From NCBI RefSeq assembly GCF_013177735.1, contig NZ_WOEZ01000115.1, positions 1-64,000 of the forward strand: 64,000 bases of DNA. The letters run 5' to 3'. The position numbers and the translations under genes are program-made. Position 1 is the first letter of the stretch. The number at the start of each line of letters is the position of its first letter. Source of the DNA: Paraburkholderia elongata. GTDB lineage: Bacteria > Pseudomonadota > Gammaproteobacteria > Burkholderiales > Burkholderiaceae. Shown here piece by piece: positions 8,590-17,605 of the stretch. The notes below the pieces were generated by a model. That model was not told where the DNA came from. It saw only the letters and a program-made list of their open reading frames with translations, and made no database searches.

Positions 8590-10869
8590 CTACACTACGT
8601 CCAGAGTCGGCGCCGGCACGGCGGCCGCCCGTGCTACACCGACGGTGAAACCCGTGAGGACCGCATTGCCACTGGGAATGTCGATGTCGAATTCCGAGGC
8701 GACCAGATTCGAATTGACGCCAGGCCGTGTGCGCGCGTAGGACAGACGCGCATCGGGTGCGTCGTGTCCCCAGCCGTGCGGCATGCTGATGACACCGGGC
8801 ATGATTTCGTTCGAAACGGTCACCGGCACGGTGATCGTCTTGTCGTGCCGGCTGATCTCGACGCGGTCGCCCGTCTTGACGTGAAGGCGCTCCGCGTCGT
8901 TCGGATGCAGCAGGGCCGTGCACTTGTCGGGGCCGCGATTCAAGGCGCGGATGTTGTGCATCCATGAATTGATCGAGTGCAGTTGGCGCCGGCCGATCAT
9001 GATCATTCGGTCGCTGGTCATGTACTGCGTCATCGCTTCGCGCAGGCGCGGCGCTTCCCGCATCAGCAGTTCGGGCGCCAGTTCGACCTTGCCGCTCGGC
9101 GTGCCCAGCGCCTGCGGCAGGCGCTCGAATAGCGGGCCCAGGTCAATGCCGTGATCCGCCGCCTTGACCTTCGATAAGGTAAGGCCGTCAGGCCTGGCTC
9201 CGAACTTGTCGCCGAAATGATGCGTGCGCAGCAGGATTTCATAGATGCGGTCGCTGCCCTGTTTTTCCTCGAGCAGCCCTAGGGCCTGGGCAGCCGTCTT
9301 GCCGCCCAGGCCACCGCCGGCCTGCGCGCCCTGCAGGAAGAACCCGGCGAGCGCATTGTCGACGGCCTGCTCGGAGGTGTCGGAGAGCCTGGCGGCCAGG
9401 GACAGCATGATCTCGCCATCGGACTTCGTACCCGGGATCGGCTCGAAAACCTTGTCGACCCACTTGGCGACATGGCGCACGGCCAGCGTCGTCGTGAAAA
9501 TCGGCCAGTCCGAACGGTCCAGGTGGCCTGAGCCGGGCAGGATCAGATCCGCGTGGCGGCTCGTCTCGCCCACATAGATATCGACCGCCACCATGAAATC
9601 AAGCGAGGACAGCGCCTTCGACAACTGCGGGCCATTGGGCACGCTGATGACCGGATTGGCGCACATCGTGAGCAGGCCCCGGATCTGTCCTTGTCCGGGC
9701 GTGAGAATCTCCTCGGCCAGGACGACCGCGGGCAACTGGCCGGCGACTTCCGGCAGTCCGCGCACCCGCGAATGCCAGCGGTGATGCGGCGCCACACCGT
9801 TCCGGTAACGTTCGTTCAGGAAGATCGAAGGCGTCACTCCCATAGGGATCATGGCGCCGCCGGGACGGTCGAGATTTCCTGTCAGCGCATTGACCACGTC
9901 GATCAGCCAGCTGGTCACCGAGCCGAAAGGCTGCTGGGATGACCCGGTTCGCCCATAGCAGACGGCCGATGGAGCGCCGGCAAAATCGCGGGCGATCTCC
10001 CTGATCGTCTCGGCAGGGATGCCACTGGCCGCGGCGAGCTCCGGCAGCGAGAACGACCTCGCCAAGGCGGCGACCTCCTGCACGCCATTGACATGGGTCT
10101 CCAGTCTGCCGAGCTTGACAAGGTCTTCGTCGAAGAGCACCCGCAACAGCCCCAGCAGGAAGTAAGGGTCGGTGCCCGGTCGGATGGACAGGTGTCGATT
10201 CGCCAAGGCCGCTGTTTCGGTTCGGCGCGGGTCCACCACTACCACCTGGCCACCACGCTGCCGGATTTCCTCCATGCGCCGGCCGAAGCCGGGCGCCGTC
10301 ATCAGGCTCCCCCCCGAGATACAGGGGTTAGCGCCCAGAATGAGAAGGTAGTCGGTGCGCTCGACGTCCGGCACCGGAATCAACGACTGGTCGCCGAATA
10401 TCAGGCCCGTTGACAGCACCTTGGGCAGATGGTCGACCGAGGTTGAAGAGTACAGCGAGCGTGTGCCCAGCGCCATCGCGCAGCTCAGCGTGTACAGCAG
10501 TGCGCCCGGATTGTGTGCGGTAGGATTGCCGACGTAAATCGCGTTGGCGTCCGCGCCATACTTGTGCGAAATGTCCTTGAAGCGTTCGGCCGCCAACTCG
10601 AAGGCATCCTGCCAGCTGATTTCCTCGAAATGCTTGCCTCGGCGGCGCAGTGGTTTGGTGAGTACATCACGGTCTTCACGCAACACTTTCATGCCCTGGC
10701 TTTTTGGGCAGACGAAACCACGGCTGAGCGGGTCATGCTCGTCGCCGCGAATATCCAGCACGGTTCGCTTTTCCCTGTCGACAGTCACCACGACGCCGCA
10801 CCCTGCTTCGCAGATGGGGCACTTGCGAACGTGCCGGCTCAGACTTCCTTCCATGCTTGTAGCGCTCAT
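8590..10869 (-). CDS. Molybdopterin oxidoreductase, DMSO-reductase superfamily
   Basis: A 759-residue enzyme with an N-terminal [4Fe-4S] motif (Cys17, Cys20, Cys24, Cys54), a molybdopterin domain with G-A-N-P-C and V-V-D-P-R-R-T-E-T, and a C-terminal dinucleotide-binding domain (residues ~640-750). The residue that aligns with the Mo-ligand Cys/Sec of formate dehydrogenase (V-x-H context) appears to be Asp146. An Asp ligand is known in NarG, ethylbenzene dehydrogenase and steroid C25 dehydrogenase, but this alignment is by eye. There is no Tat signal, so it acts in the cytoplasm. A 7Fe ferredoxin and an FprA-type reductase precede it in the same operon and could carry its electrons. GGAGG sits eight bases before the ATG. 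Confidence 0.85.
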   Translation of the reverse strand: MSATSMEGSLSRHVRKCPICEAGCGVVVTVDREKRTVLDIRGDEHDPLSRGFVCPKSQGMKVLREDRDVLTKPLRRRGKHFEEISWQDAFELAAERFKDISHKYGADANAIYVGNPTAHNPGALLYTLSCAMALGTRSLYSSTSVDHLPKVLSTGLIFGDQSLIPVPDVERTDYLLILGANPCISGGSLMTAPGFGRRMEEIRQRGGQVVVVDPRRTETAALANRHLSIRPGTDPYFLLGLLRVLFDEDLVKLGRLETHVNGVQEVAALARSFSLPELAAASGIPAETIREIARDFAGAPSAVCYGRTGSSQQPFGSVTSWLIDVVNALTGNLDRPGGAMIPMGVTPSIFLNERYRNGVAPHHRWHSRVRGLPEVAGQLPAVVLAEEILTPGQGQIRGLLTMCANPVISVPNGPQLSKALSSLDFMVAVDIYVGETSRHADLILPGSGHLDRSDWPIFTTTLAVRHVAKWVDKVFEPIPGTKSDGEIMLSLAARLSDTSEQAVDNALAGFFLQGAQAGGGLGGKTAAQALGLLEEKQGSDRIYEILLRTHHFGDKFGARPDGLTLSKVKAADHGIDLGPLFERLPQALGTPSGKVELAPELLMREAPRLREAMTQYMTSDRMIMIGRRQLHSINSWMHNIRALNRGPDKCTALLHPNDAERLHVKTGDRVEISRHDKTITVPVTVSNEIMPGVISMPHGWGHDAPDARLSYARTRPGVNSNLVASEFDIDIPSGNAVLTGFTVGVARAAAVPAPTLDVV

Positions 10870-10902
10870 CGTACGTTCCTCCAACTTCACACCTAACGGC
10901 GA

Positions 10903-11238
10903 TCACTCGCTCTGTGGCTGTTCGCTGAAGAATTTCTCGAACTTGCCCGACATCCCCTTGTATTCGTCGGCGTCGGGGAAGTCCCGTCGGTGTTCGACCA
11001 TTTTTGGCCAGACGGCCGAGAGCTGCCTGTTGAGCGCCAGCCAGCGCTCGGCTTCCGGGTTGCTGCCAGCGACAATGGCTTGACTGGGGCAGATCGGGAC
11101 GCAGGCAGCGCAATCGATGCAGGTCACCGGATCGATGACCAGCATGACTTCGACGCCGCGAAAGCACTCCACCGGGCATACGTCAACGCAGTCTGTGTAT
11201 TTGCATCGTATGCAGGAGTCTGTAACGACATAGGTCAT
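10903..11238 (-). CDS. 7Fe-8S ferredoxin (FdxA type)
   Basis: A 111-residue ferredoxin. The first cluster motif (C-I-R-C-x-x-T-D-C-V-D-V-C-P) has the spacing of a [3Fe-4S] site in FdxA proteins, and the second (C-I-D-C-A-A-C-V-P-I-C-P) binds [4Fe-4S]. The C-terminal 45 residues form the usual FdxA tail. It lies between the FprA-type reductase (20 bases upstream) and the molybdopterin oxidoreductase (33 bases downstream), so it is likely to shuttle electrons between NADP(H) and that enzyme. The ATG follows GAGGAAA. Confidence 0.9.
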   Translation of the reverse strand: MTYVVTDSCIRCKYTDCVDVCPVECFRGVEVMLVIDPVTCIDCAACVPICPSQAIVAGSNPEAERWLALNRQLSAVWPKMVEHRRDFPDADEYKGMSGKFEKFFSEQPQSE

Positions 11239-11258
11239 GATCGTTTCCTCACTTCGTT

Positions 11259-12584
11259 TTACGCGCTCGCAGCGCTCACTCGGTCAATACCGCATATGCC
11301 TAACATTTCTTCGACGGTTTGAAATTTCCTGCGGGGCGCTCCTCCGGTCGCGCGTGTGCATTCAGCGCGATCGATTGCCTTCCAGTCCTCGAACACGACA
11401 GGACGGATGCCGCGTTCTGCCAGCAACTTGTCCAGCCCAGAAGGACCTTCACCACCGATAGCGGAGACTTCCTTACTGATGCGAGCGGCGATCTGAGCGG
11501 CATCGGCTCTATTGGTTGCGATGGTTCCACCCGGCCCTCGTCTCGCCCATCCGGTGCAGTACAGGCCTTCCTCGATTCGACCATCCTCATGCAGGAAGGA
11601 CCCGCGCCGCTCATCGATATTCAGAGGCGCCAATCGCTTCACGCGGTAGCCGATACAACTGATCACCACATCGCACGGAACATTAAAAAATGAGCGCGTG
11701 CCTTCGACGATGTTTCCATTCATCCGCATTCGCTCGAAGCGCATCGCTTCCACTCGCGTGCGGCCGATGATCTCGACTGGCCTTCCGAGGAATTGAAGCT
11801 CGATAGCGCGGGCCTTTCCTGACATTGCAGAGTTGGAGAAGCGGGCCAGAGCATTCAGCATGGACGCTTGCGGCGCCGGAAGGCCCGCGACGACCGCGCT
11901 ATCCGGAAAAGCTGTTCCCGTCGGCAAGGATAGGGAAACATCTGCTGCATCGCCCAACTCCTCCAACTCCTTGACCGAAAAGCGAGCATCCATGGGGCCG
12001 CGCCGTCCGGCCAGCACGACTTTTCGTACGCGCGACTCGCGCAGCATGTCCATCGCGCGAGGAGATATATCGGTCTGCGCAAGCGAATCGACGGGCTTTG
12101 TGAGTAGCCGAGCCACGTCAATCGCGACATTGCCGTTGCCGATAACCATCACGGTTTCCGGCAGCTCGGCAATTTCCAACTCTGCGTGATCAGGATGGGC
12201 GTTGTACCAACCGGTGAATCGAGCCGATCCCCACACGCCAGGCAGGTGTTCTCCAGGGATATCCAGCGTGTTGTCGACAGGACAACCACAGGCTAGTACC
12301 ACTGCGTCGTAGAGTTCTCGCAGACGGTCGAGTGAAACCGCCTGGCCAATCTCGACGCCGCCGAGAAACCGAACACCATGCCTGGAAAAGGCCTGTTCGA
12401 AACGCTGCGTCACCGCTCTGACAGACGCGTGATCTGGCGCAACGCCGGAGCGAACGAGCCCGAACGGCGTCGGCAGCCGATCTATTACGTCGATCAGCGG
12501 TGGAGTCGGTACATGCCTTTGCAGAGCCTCCACGAGATACATACCCGCTGGACCGCTGCCAACGACTGCTACAGAAATCGGCAT
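11259..12584 (-). CDS. FprA-type ferredoxin-NADP reductase
   Basis: A 441-residue flavoprotein of the adrenodoxin-reductase/FprA family. It has the FAD motif V-G-S-G-P-A-G-M-Y near the N-terminus, P-F-G-L-V-R-S-G-V-A-P-D-H typical of the family, the NADP motif G-N-G-N-V-A-I-D-V-A-R, and C-T-G-W-A-R-R-G-P-x-G-x-I-x-x-N near the C-terminus. It should transfer electrons between NADPH and the ferredoxin encoded next. The start M-P-I-S-V-A has GAGGAG upstream; the longer frame does not. It follows the RND gene by 43 bases and likely shares its transcript. Confidence 0.9.
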   Translation of the reverse strand: MPISVAVVGSGPAGMYLVEALQRHVPTPPLIDVIDRLPTPFGLVRSGVAPDHASVRAVTQRFEQAFSRHGVRFLGGVEIGQAVSLDRLRELYDAVVLACGCPVDNTLDIPGEHLPGVWGSARFTGWYNAHPDHAELEIAELPETVMVIGNGNVAIDVARLLTKPVDSLAQTDISPRAMDMLRESRVRKVVLAGRRGPMDARFSVKELEELGDAADVSLSLPTGTAFPDSAVVAGLPAPQASMLNALARFSNSAMSGKARAIELQFLGRPVEIIGRTRVEAMRFERMRMNGNIVEGTRSFFNVPCDVVISCIGYRVKRLAPLNIDERRGSFLHEDGRIEEGLYCTGWARRGPGGTIATNRADAAQIAARISKEVSAIGGEGPSGLDKLLAERGIRPVVFEDWKAIDRAECTRATGGAPRRKFQTVEEMLGICGIDRVSAASA

Positions 12585-12627
12585 CACAAATTCCTCTCCT
12601 CTCACAACGCGCGCAGCGACGTCTGCG

Positions 12628-15072
12628 TCAATCATTGGCGACGCTCCGGCCTGGTTTGTTGCTCACTGCCCGGGTGGGGCACTCCCACGCCGGATCCTCC
12701 ACCTTCCGATGCCGTTTGGCCGGCGTGCTGTATTTTGACTCGCTGCGTTTTCCCACGATGAACTCTGGCCTGAAGACGTAGACCATGGCGGGCATGATGA
12801 ACAAGGCACTGAATGCCGAAACGAAGAGCCAGATCGCCATCAACAGCCCCATTTCCGCCTGAAAACGCAGCGACGACTGCAGCCACAGCACCACGCTCAC
12901 GGTCAGCGTCAGAGACGTGATCAGCACGCCTTTGCCCGCAGTGCGCAACGACTGTTGAATTGCCATCTTCAGATCGTTGTGGTGATGGAGTTCCTCGCGG
13001 ATCCCATCGACGACGTAGAACGCATAATCGACACCTAGCCCAATCCCGAGTGCGGCGACAGGCAACGTGCTCAGAGTCATGCCAATACCCTTCCAGGCCA
13101 TGAAGCTGAAGGTAATGGTGTTGGAAAGCATGACCGGCACCATGAAAAAGATCCCTGCCCGCGTCGAGCGATAGGCGACGGCGCAGCAGATGACCAGCCA
13201 GAGTAGTGCCAGCGCAACGCTTTCGATCTGCCCGGAGAGGATCACTTCGTTGACGGCCGCGGTGACGCCGATCACGCCCCCGGCCAGTAGGTAGGAGCCT
13301 TGCTTCAACGGGTTGTCAGCGATGAATTCCTTGAGCCGTTGCACCGCCGTCCGAATGCTGCCACCGCGATGATCCTTGAAATAGAAGGTCACCGGTGCGT
13401 GTTGAAACTTGGCATCTACAAATTGAGCAGACTCACCGGCATCGGCCCCCCACATGTAGAACAACTCGCCATTCTCGTTCTTGGTTTTGCCGAACTCCTG
13501 ATAGCGCGGATTGTCCTCGCGCAGGATCCGGTTGACTGACGGAATGATGTCCGCGATCGACAGACTCCCCCCGATCTCCGGCTGCGCGGCCATGAAGCGC
13601 TGCATTGAAACCATATTTTCGAGCACCGCAGGCTCTTTGACGTCGTCAGGCTTCGTTCCTGCGAAGACCGCGTACATGCGGTCCGCCCCCTGGAACTGCC
13701 GGTTGACCGCCGCAGAGTCCTGGTTATAGCGCGAGTCTTGCCAAAGAATCGGCGAACCGGCATCTGCGTCGCCGATCTGAAGCCTGAAGGCATAGAGGCC
13801 CGAGCCGACGAAAACCGCCGCGGCACCTGCCACCACTACGTAACGCCATCTGGAGGCGGCAACCGAGATGGCCAGCGTAAGCACGCGATCGAGCAGCGGC
13901 GAAACGTCGAACGGGTGAGCGCAGCCCTTGGGTTTCTTGAGCCACGACAGTAGCACCGGCGTCATGACGCAGGCGCTTACGGCGATGGTCAGTACCCAGA
14001 TGGTCCCGATGACCGCTACCTTCTGCATGAGCGGAATCGGCGTGAGCACCACCACGACCATGCAGCCCGCGTCGGCGATCACCCCGAGCATGCCTGGCTT
14101 GAAGAGCTGGAGCATCGCGGAGCTGGCAGCCGCACGCGTCGTCTCGGCCCCAGCCGCCAGTTCATCGCCGAATCTCGACACCAGTTGCACCGAATGCGAG
14201 ATGGATCGGGCGGTAATCAGGAAAGCGATGACAATGACCAGTGGATCGAGGTTGAAACCAAGGAGCGAGGCGAAGCCGAGCGCCCAGATCGCACTGGTCA
14301 GGCCTGCCAGCAGGGGCAGTAGCGTGCCGCGCCAGGTCCGCGCGATCAGAAACAGGAGTGCTACCAGGCAGCCGATAGTGAAAAGAAAGATGTGCAAGGT
14401 TTCCGGGACGTAATAGTTCACCCAGCCATAGAGCATCGGCTCGCCGACCACGCTGACCTGCACGCCTTCGCCCTGCGCGGCCTCGGCCAGCTTGTTGATC
14501 TGCGGAAAGATCTTGTTGTAGTCGACCAGGCTCTCATAGAAGTCGACCGTAATCAGCGTTGACTTCAGATCTCGTGAAACGTACGGCCCGTAGATCAACG
14601 GACTGTTGAGCACAGAGGACTTCAGCGCCTGCATCTCTTGTTGCGTCTTCGGAATATCCGGCCACATGACAGGCCGTGCTTCAATGGCGTCGGTCGACGC
14701 CCTGATTTCCCTTAGCTTGTTCGAAGCAAGCGAAACGATCTGGGTCGAGTTCACGCCATCGACCAATGGCAGTTCATTCGTAATTTTTCTGACTTTTTCG
14801 AGCACCTTCTGATTGAAGATATCGCCCTGCTTTACCTCAAGCATGATGCTGATCACGTTTGAGCCGCCAAAGTGCTCCTGAAATCGCTCATGTACCTGAA
14901 CGTAAGGGTGACTGCGCGGCAGCAGGTCTTCAAATACCGTCTTGACGTGTACGCGTGCGGCGAAGAGCGTCAGCACCAGCGTCAACAGGAGGTAAACTCC
15001 GGCCACGGCCACACGGTTTCGGATGCAGAACTCGACGAAGTTCTGAAGCTTGGTATACGTAAGGTCTTTCAC
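12628..15072 (-). CDS. RND superfamily (MMPL-type) transporter
   Basis: An 814-residue membrane protein with two repeats, each made of one N-terminal helix, a large periplasmic loop (residues ~40-215 and ~430-615) and a block of five helices. This is the RND/MMPL architecture found in hydrophobe exporters and in catabolic clusters next to DUF1329 and DUF1302 genes. It probably moves the hydrophobic substrate or an intermediate across the envelope. The start is a GTG with GGAGAG upstream. It is tightly linked to the YCF48-like gene (43 bases). Confidence 0.9.
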   Translation of the reverse strand: MKDLTYTKLQNFVEFCIRNRVAVAGVYLLLTLVLTLFAARVHVKTVFEDLLPRSHPYVQVHERFQEHFGGSNVISIMLEVKQGDIFNQKVLEKVRKITNELPLVDGVNSTQIVSLASNKLREIRASTDAIEARPVMWPDIPKTQQEMQALKSSVLNSPLIYGPYVSRDLKSTLITVDFYESLVDYNKIFPQINKLAEAAQGEGVQVSVVGEPMLYGWVNYYVPETLHIFLFTIGCLVALLFLIARTWRGTLLPLLAGLTSAIWALGFASLLGFNLDPLVIVIAFLITARSISHSVQLVSRFGDELAAGAETTRAAASSAMLQLFKPGMLGVIADAGCMVVVVLTPIPLMQKVAVIGTIWVLTIAVSACVMTPVLLSWLKKPKGCAHPFDVSPLLDRVLTLAISVAASRWRYVVVAGAAAVFVGSGLYAFRLQIGDADAGSPILWQDSRYNQDSAAVNRQFQGADRMYAVFAGTKPDDVKEPAVLENMVSMQRFMAAQPEIGGSLSIADIIPSVNRILREDNPRYQEFGKTKNENGELFYMWGADAGESAQFVDAKFQHAPVTFYFKDHRGGSIRTAVQRLKEFIADNPLKQGSYLLAGGVIGVTAAVNEVILSGQIESVALALLWLVICCAVAYRSTRAGIFFMVPVMLSNTITFSFMAWKGIGMTLSTLPVAALGIGLGVDYAFYVVDGIREELHHHNDLKMAIQQSLRTAGKGVLITSLTLTVSVVLWLQSSLRFQAEMGLLMAIWLFVSAFSALFIMPAMVYVFRPEFIVGKRSESKYSTPAKRHRKVEDPAWECPTRAVSNKPGRSVAND

Positions 15073-15115
15073 AGTGTTGCTCTCCGGATTGCCGCGCTCT
15101 TTGCTCGCCCCGTGC

Positions 15116-16156
15116 CTACAGGGCCTTCATTTCCTGGGTGGTGACCACTCGCGAACCTACGAGGTAATACTGCGTTGGGCTCCGTGCAATGCTCGTGTAC
15201 CAATTGCGATCATCCGGCGACAGGCGGGTTGCTTTCCACTCGCTGGCGTCTGTCGATCCAATGACAACAATGCCTTTGGAGCCCACGGCAACCCAGCGCT
15301 CGCCGTCCCAAATCACGTCAAGCAGATGCTCCAATCGTCCGCGTTCATACACTTTTCCTGCTTCCAGACGATCGTCAGTCTGGATGGTCTGGGGCGACTG
15401 ATCGGGCGATACAAACCTCTCCTGGGTCCAGGTTTTCCCGCCGTCGTGCGAAACAAGAATGACGCCGTTCAGGCCGACCGCCACACCGTTTTCGGCATCC
15501 TTGAACGCGACTGACATGAGGCTCATCTTCGTCGGGCTTTTGACCTCGTGCCATGAGGCACCATCATCGTTCGATACTCGAATCCGGCCATATTCGCCCA
15601 CCATCCAGCCAAGCTTCTCGTGGAAAGAGATGTCGTTCCACGCGATGTCCTCTTCGGGTCCTACCTGACGCCAGGTGCTCCCGAAGTCGGTCGAACGAAG
15701 CACGCTTCCGCCCTCGCCCACGGCCCATGCCTGTCCGCCGGCCAGCGCCTTGACGCGCATCAGCTTATTGGCAATCTTGTTGTGCGGCGCCTCGACGCCA
15801 CGCCACAACATTCCGCCGTCATCGGTAACGATCACGGCCCCACCGTTGCCGACCGCAACAGCGTGGCGCCCATCCCACGCCGCCACATCCTGCAGCGAGA
15901 CATCAACAGCGGATCGCTGAATTCGCCACGAGCGCCCGCTGTCCTCCGTGCGCGCGATCTTTCCGCCGCTGCCCACCACCCACGCCCTCCCGTCCTGCTC
16001 CACGGCCAATCCATAGAAGCGATCACCGCGTTCGAACACCGGCCTTGCTAACGCAGCCCCCTGCGGCTGTGGCTTGATGAAAAGCCCGGCATACAGCAAT
16101 CCACCGATGATGACCAGCGGCAACGCAGACGTTAAAAGATTGAATATGCGGTTCAC
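15116..16156 (-). CDS. YCF48-like beta-propeller protein, exported
   Basis: A 346-residue protein with an N-terminal membrane anchor or signal (hydrophobic residues ~8-25) followed by repeats of the form G-x-x-G-x-I-x-x-(S/T)-x-D-G-G-x-(S/T)-W, as in BNR/YCF48 (photosystem-II-stability-factor-like) propellers. I choose the GTG start because AGGA lies eight bases upstream; the longer ATG frame carries 32 arginine-rich residues with no such site. In clusters of this type it is encoded with the RND transporter, DUF1329 and DUF1302 proteins and is thought to help in envelope transport. No enzymatic role is known. Confidence 0.8.
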   Translation of the reverse strand: MNRIFNLLTSALPLVIIGGLLYAGLFIKPQPQGAALARPVFERGDRFYGLAVEQDGRAWVVGSGGKIARTEDSGRSWRIQRSAVDVSLQDVAAWDGRHAVAVGNGGAVIVTDDGGMLWRGVEAPHNKIANKLMRVKALAGGQAWAVGEGGSVLRSTDFGSTWRQVGPEEDIAWNDISFHEKLGWMVGEYGRIRVSNDDGASWHEVKSPTKMSLMSVAFKDAENGVAVGLNGVILVSHDGGKTWTQERFVSPDQSPQTIQTDDRLEAGKVYERGRLEHLLDVIWDGERWVAVGSKGIVVIGSTDASEWKATRLSPDDRNWYTSIARSPTQYYLVGSRVVTTQEMKAL

Positions 16157-16309
16157 GTTGATGTCCTGATACGTTGCGGCAAAAGCCGACGAACGCGGGC
16201 AGAAATGGATTTGGCGCGTGCGAGGCCCAGGGGCGAAAGCCGGACCCGACAAAGGCGTCGGATGGCCCCCGCCCGCGAACGCTCGAACCGGCGCCTTGGC
16301 TCAGCCGCG

Positions 16310-17581
16310 CTATTGCAATGCCTCCAGAGCTTCAGGCGTATATTGTCCCCACTTGGCGCCGTGATCGACTATGCCCGGAGCGATGAACTGGGTCTCGTGC
16401 TTCGCCTTGAAGTCGATGAACTCCCCGCCACCAGGCGTGTAATAGTTAATTCCGGATGTCTGCCCAGTGCTCCAGCCGTAACCGTATTCGATGTATCGCC
16501 ATAGATCACCTTTCTTGTCATATGTCTCGGCCATGTAGACAGCCGGAACCTTGGTGTCCACGTACACAATCTTCTTGCTGTAGGGATGCTCGGAAGGGGG
16601 CGTACCCTCGACGACCCAGACCTCGCGCGGCGTATAGGTCATTTTTTGGTACCAGAAGGGCGCAGTCCCGCTCGAATCGATTATTGGCCACTCTGCCAGG
16701 GTTCCCGCCTTGGCGGCATTTTGTGTCACTTTGTAGTCAACGTCGGCGAGGATCCAGCGCTTGCCGATCAGCTTGTTCTGCTTGTATTGAGATGGACGCG
16801 CGTTGTAGGCGTAGATGTCGTCATTCAGGAAATCCAGCCCGCCTACAGGGTCCATCCATGCGTTTCCGGTCAGTCGACGGATTCTGCGAGCGGATTTGAT
16901 ATACGCAAACTGATCCTCGAGCTTCGAGGCGCTTATGTCGTAGCGAACCGTGAAGGTACCCGTCCCTTTGATGTCCTGCGGCTCCACAGCGACAAGCATC
17001 GTTTTGGTTAACACCTCAGGATCGCCTAAAACCGTTTTTCCTTCCCCCAAACGTCCCTTATTGAAAAGTCGATCGAAGATATAGTGTTGCGTCGCTTCGT
17101 ATCCCGAACTATTGATTGTCACGAAATAGACATCCTTATGCATGTCTCTGGGATAGGGTGACCCATAGTAGAAGTTCCACATCACCTTTTCCCCCGCGTC
17201 CGGATCCGACTCGGAGATATCGGGGAACGGCAGACCCGCAACCCAGCCCGTGACTTCCCTTGTCTTGGGATCGAACTTGGCCTGTTCGGAATACTTCTTC
17301 GTGGCTTCCGCGTACCTTGGATCAAAAACCGGCTCTTTTGCCTTGCCTAGCGGCATCTTGAGACCGGTGTTTCGTATTTGCCATTCGACTTTTTCGGTAA
17401 GAAGGCTTGCGATCGTATGCCCCAAGAACGTGTCATTCTTGATCTGATCGAGGTTGGCTTTGCTGATCACGGTTCCGTCAGGAAGCTCCGCCGCAAGTGC
17501 GGAAGCGCTCACCGCGATCAAGCATGCACCCGCCAACGTCGTAAGACGGCACGTCACGCTTTGCTTAAATGGATGTTGCAT
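16310..17581 (-). CDS. DUF1329 periplasmic protein
   Basis: A 423-residue protein with a signal peptide (positive N-terminus, hydrophobic stretch, A-L-A-A cleavage near residue 31) and the full-length DUF1329 fold of about 390 residues. DUF1329 proteins resemble outer-membrane lipoprotein carriers of the LolB/LolA type and are almost always paired with a DUF1302 outer-membrane protein, as here (24 bases away). Together with the RND protein they probably handle a hydrophobic substrate. The 153-base gap to the YCF48-like gene holds no clear gene. Confidence 0.85.
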   Translation of the reverse strand: MQHPFKQSVTCRLTTLAGACLIAVSASALAAELPDGTVISKANLDQIKNDTFLGHTIASLLTEKVEWQIRNTGLKMPLGKAKEPVFDPRYAEATKKYSEQAKFDPKTREVTGWVAGLPFPDISESDPDAGEKVMWNFYYGSPYPRDMHKDVYFVTINSSGYEATQHYIFDRLFNKGRLGEGKTVLGDPEVLTKTMLVAVEPQDIKGTGTFTVRYDISASKLEDQFAYIKSARRIRRLTGNAWMDPVGGLDFLNDDIYAYNARPSQYKQNKLIGKRWILADVDYKVTQNAAKAGTLAEWPIIDSSGTAPFWYQKMTYTPREVWVVEGTPPSEHPYSKKIVYVDTKVPAVYMAETYDKKGDLWRYIEYGYGWSTGQTSGINYYTPGGGEFIDFKAKHETQFIAPGIVDHGAKWGQYTPEALEALQ

Positions 17582-17605
17582 AATTTGTCTCCGATTGTCC
17601 TTTGG

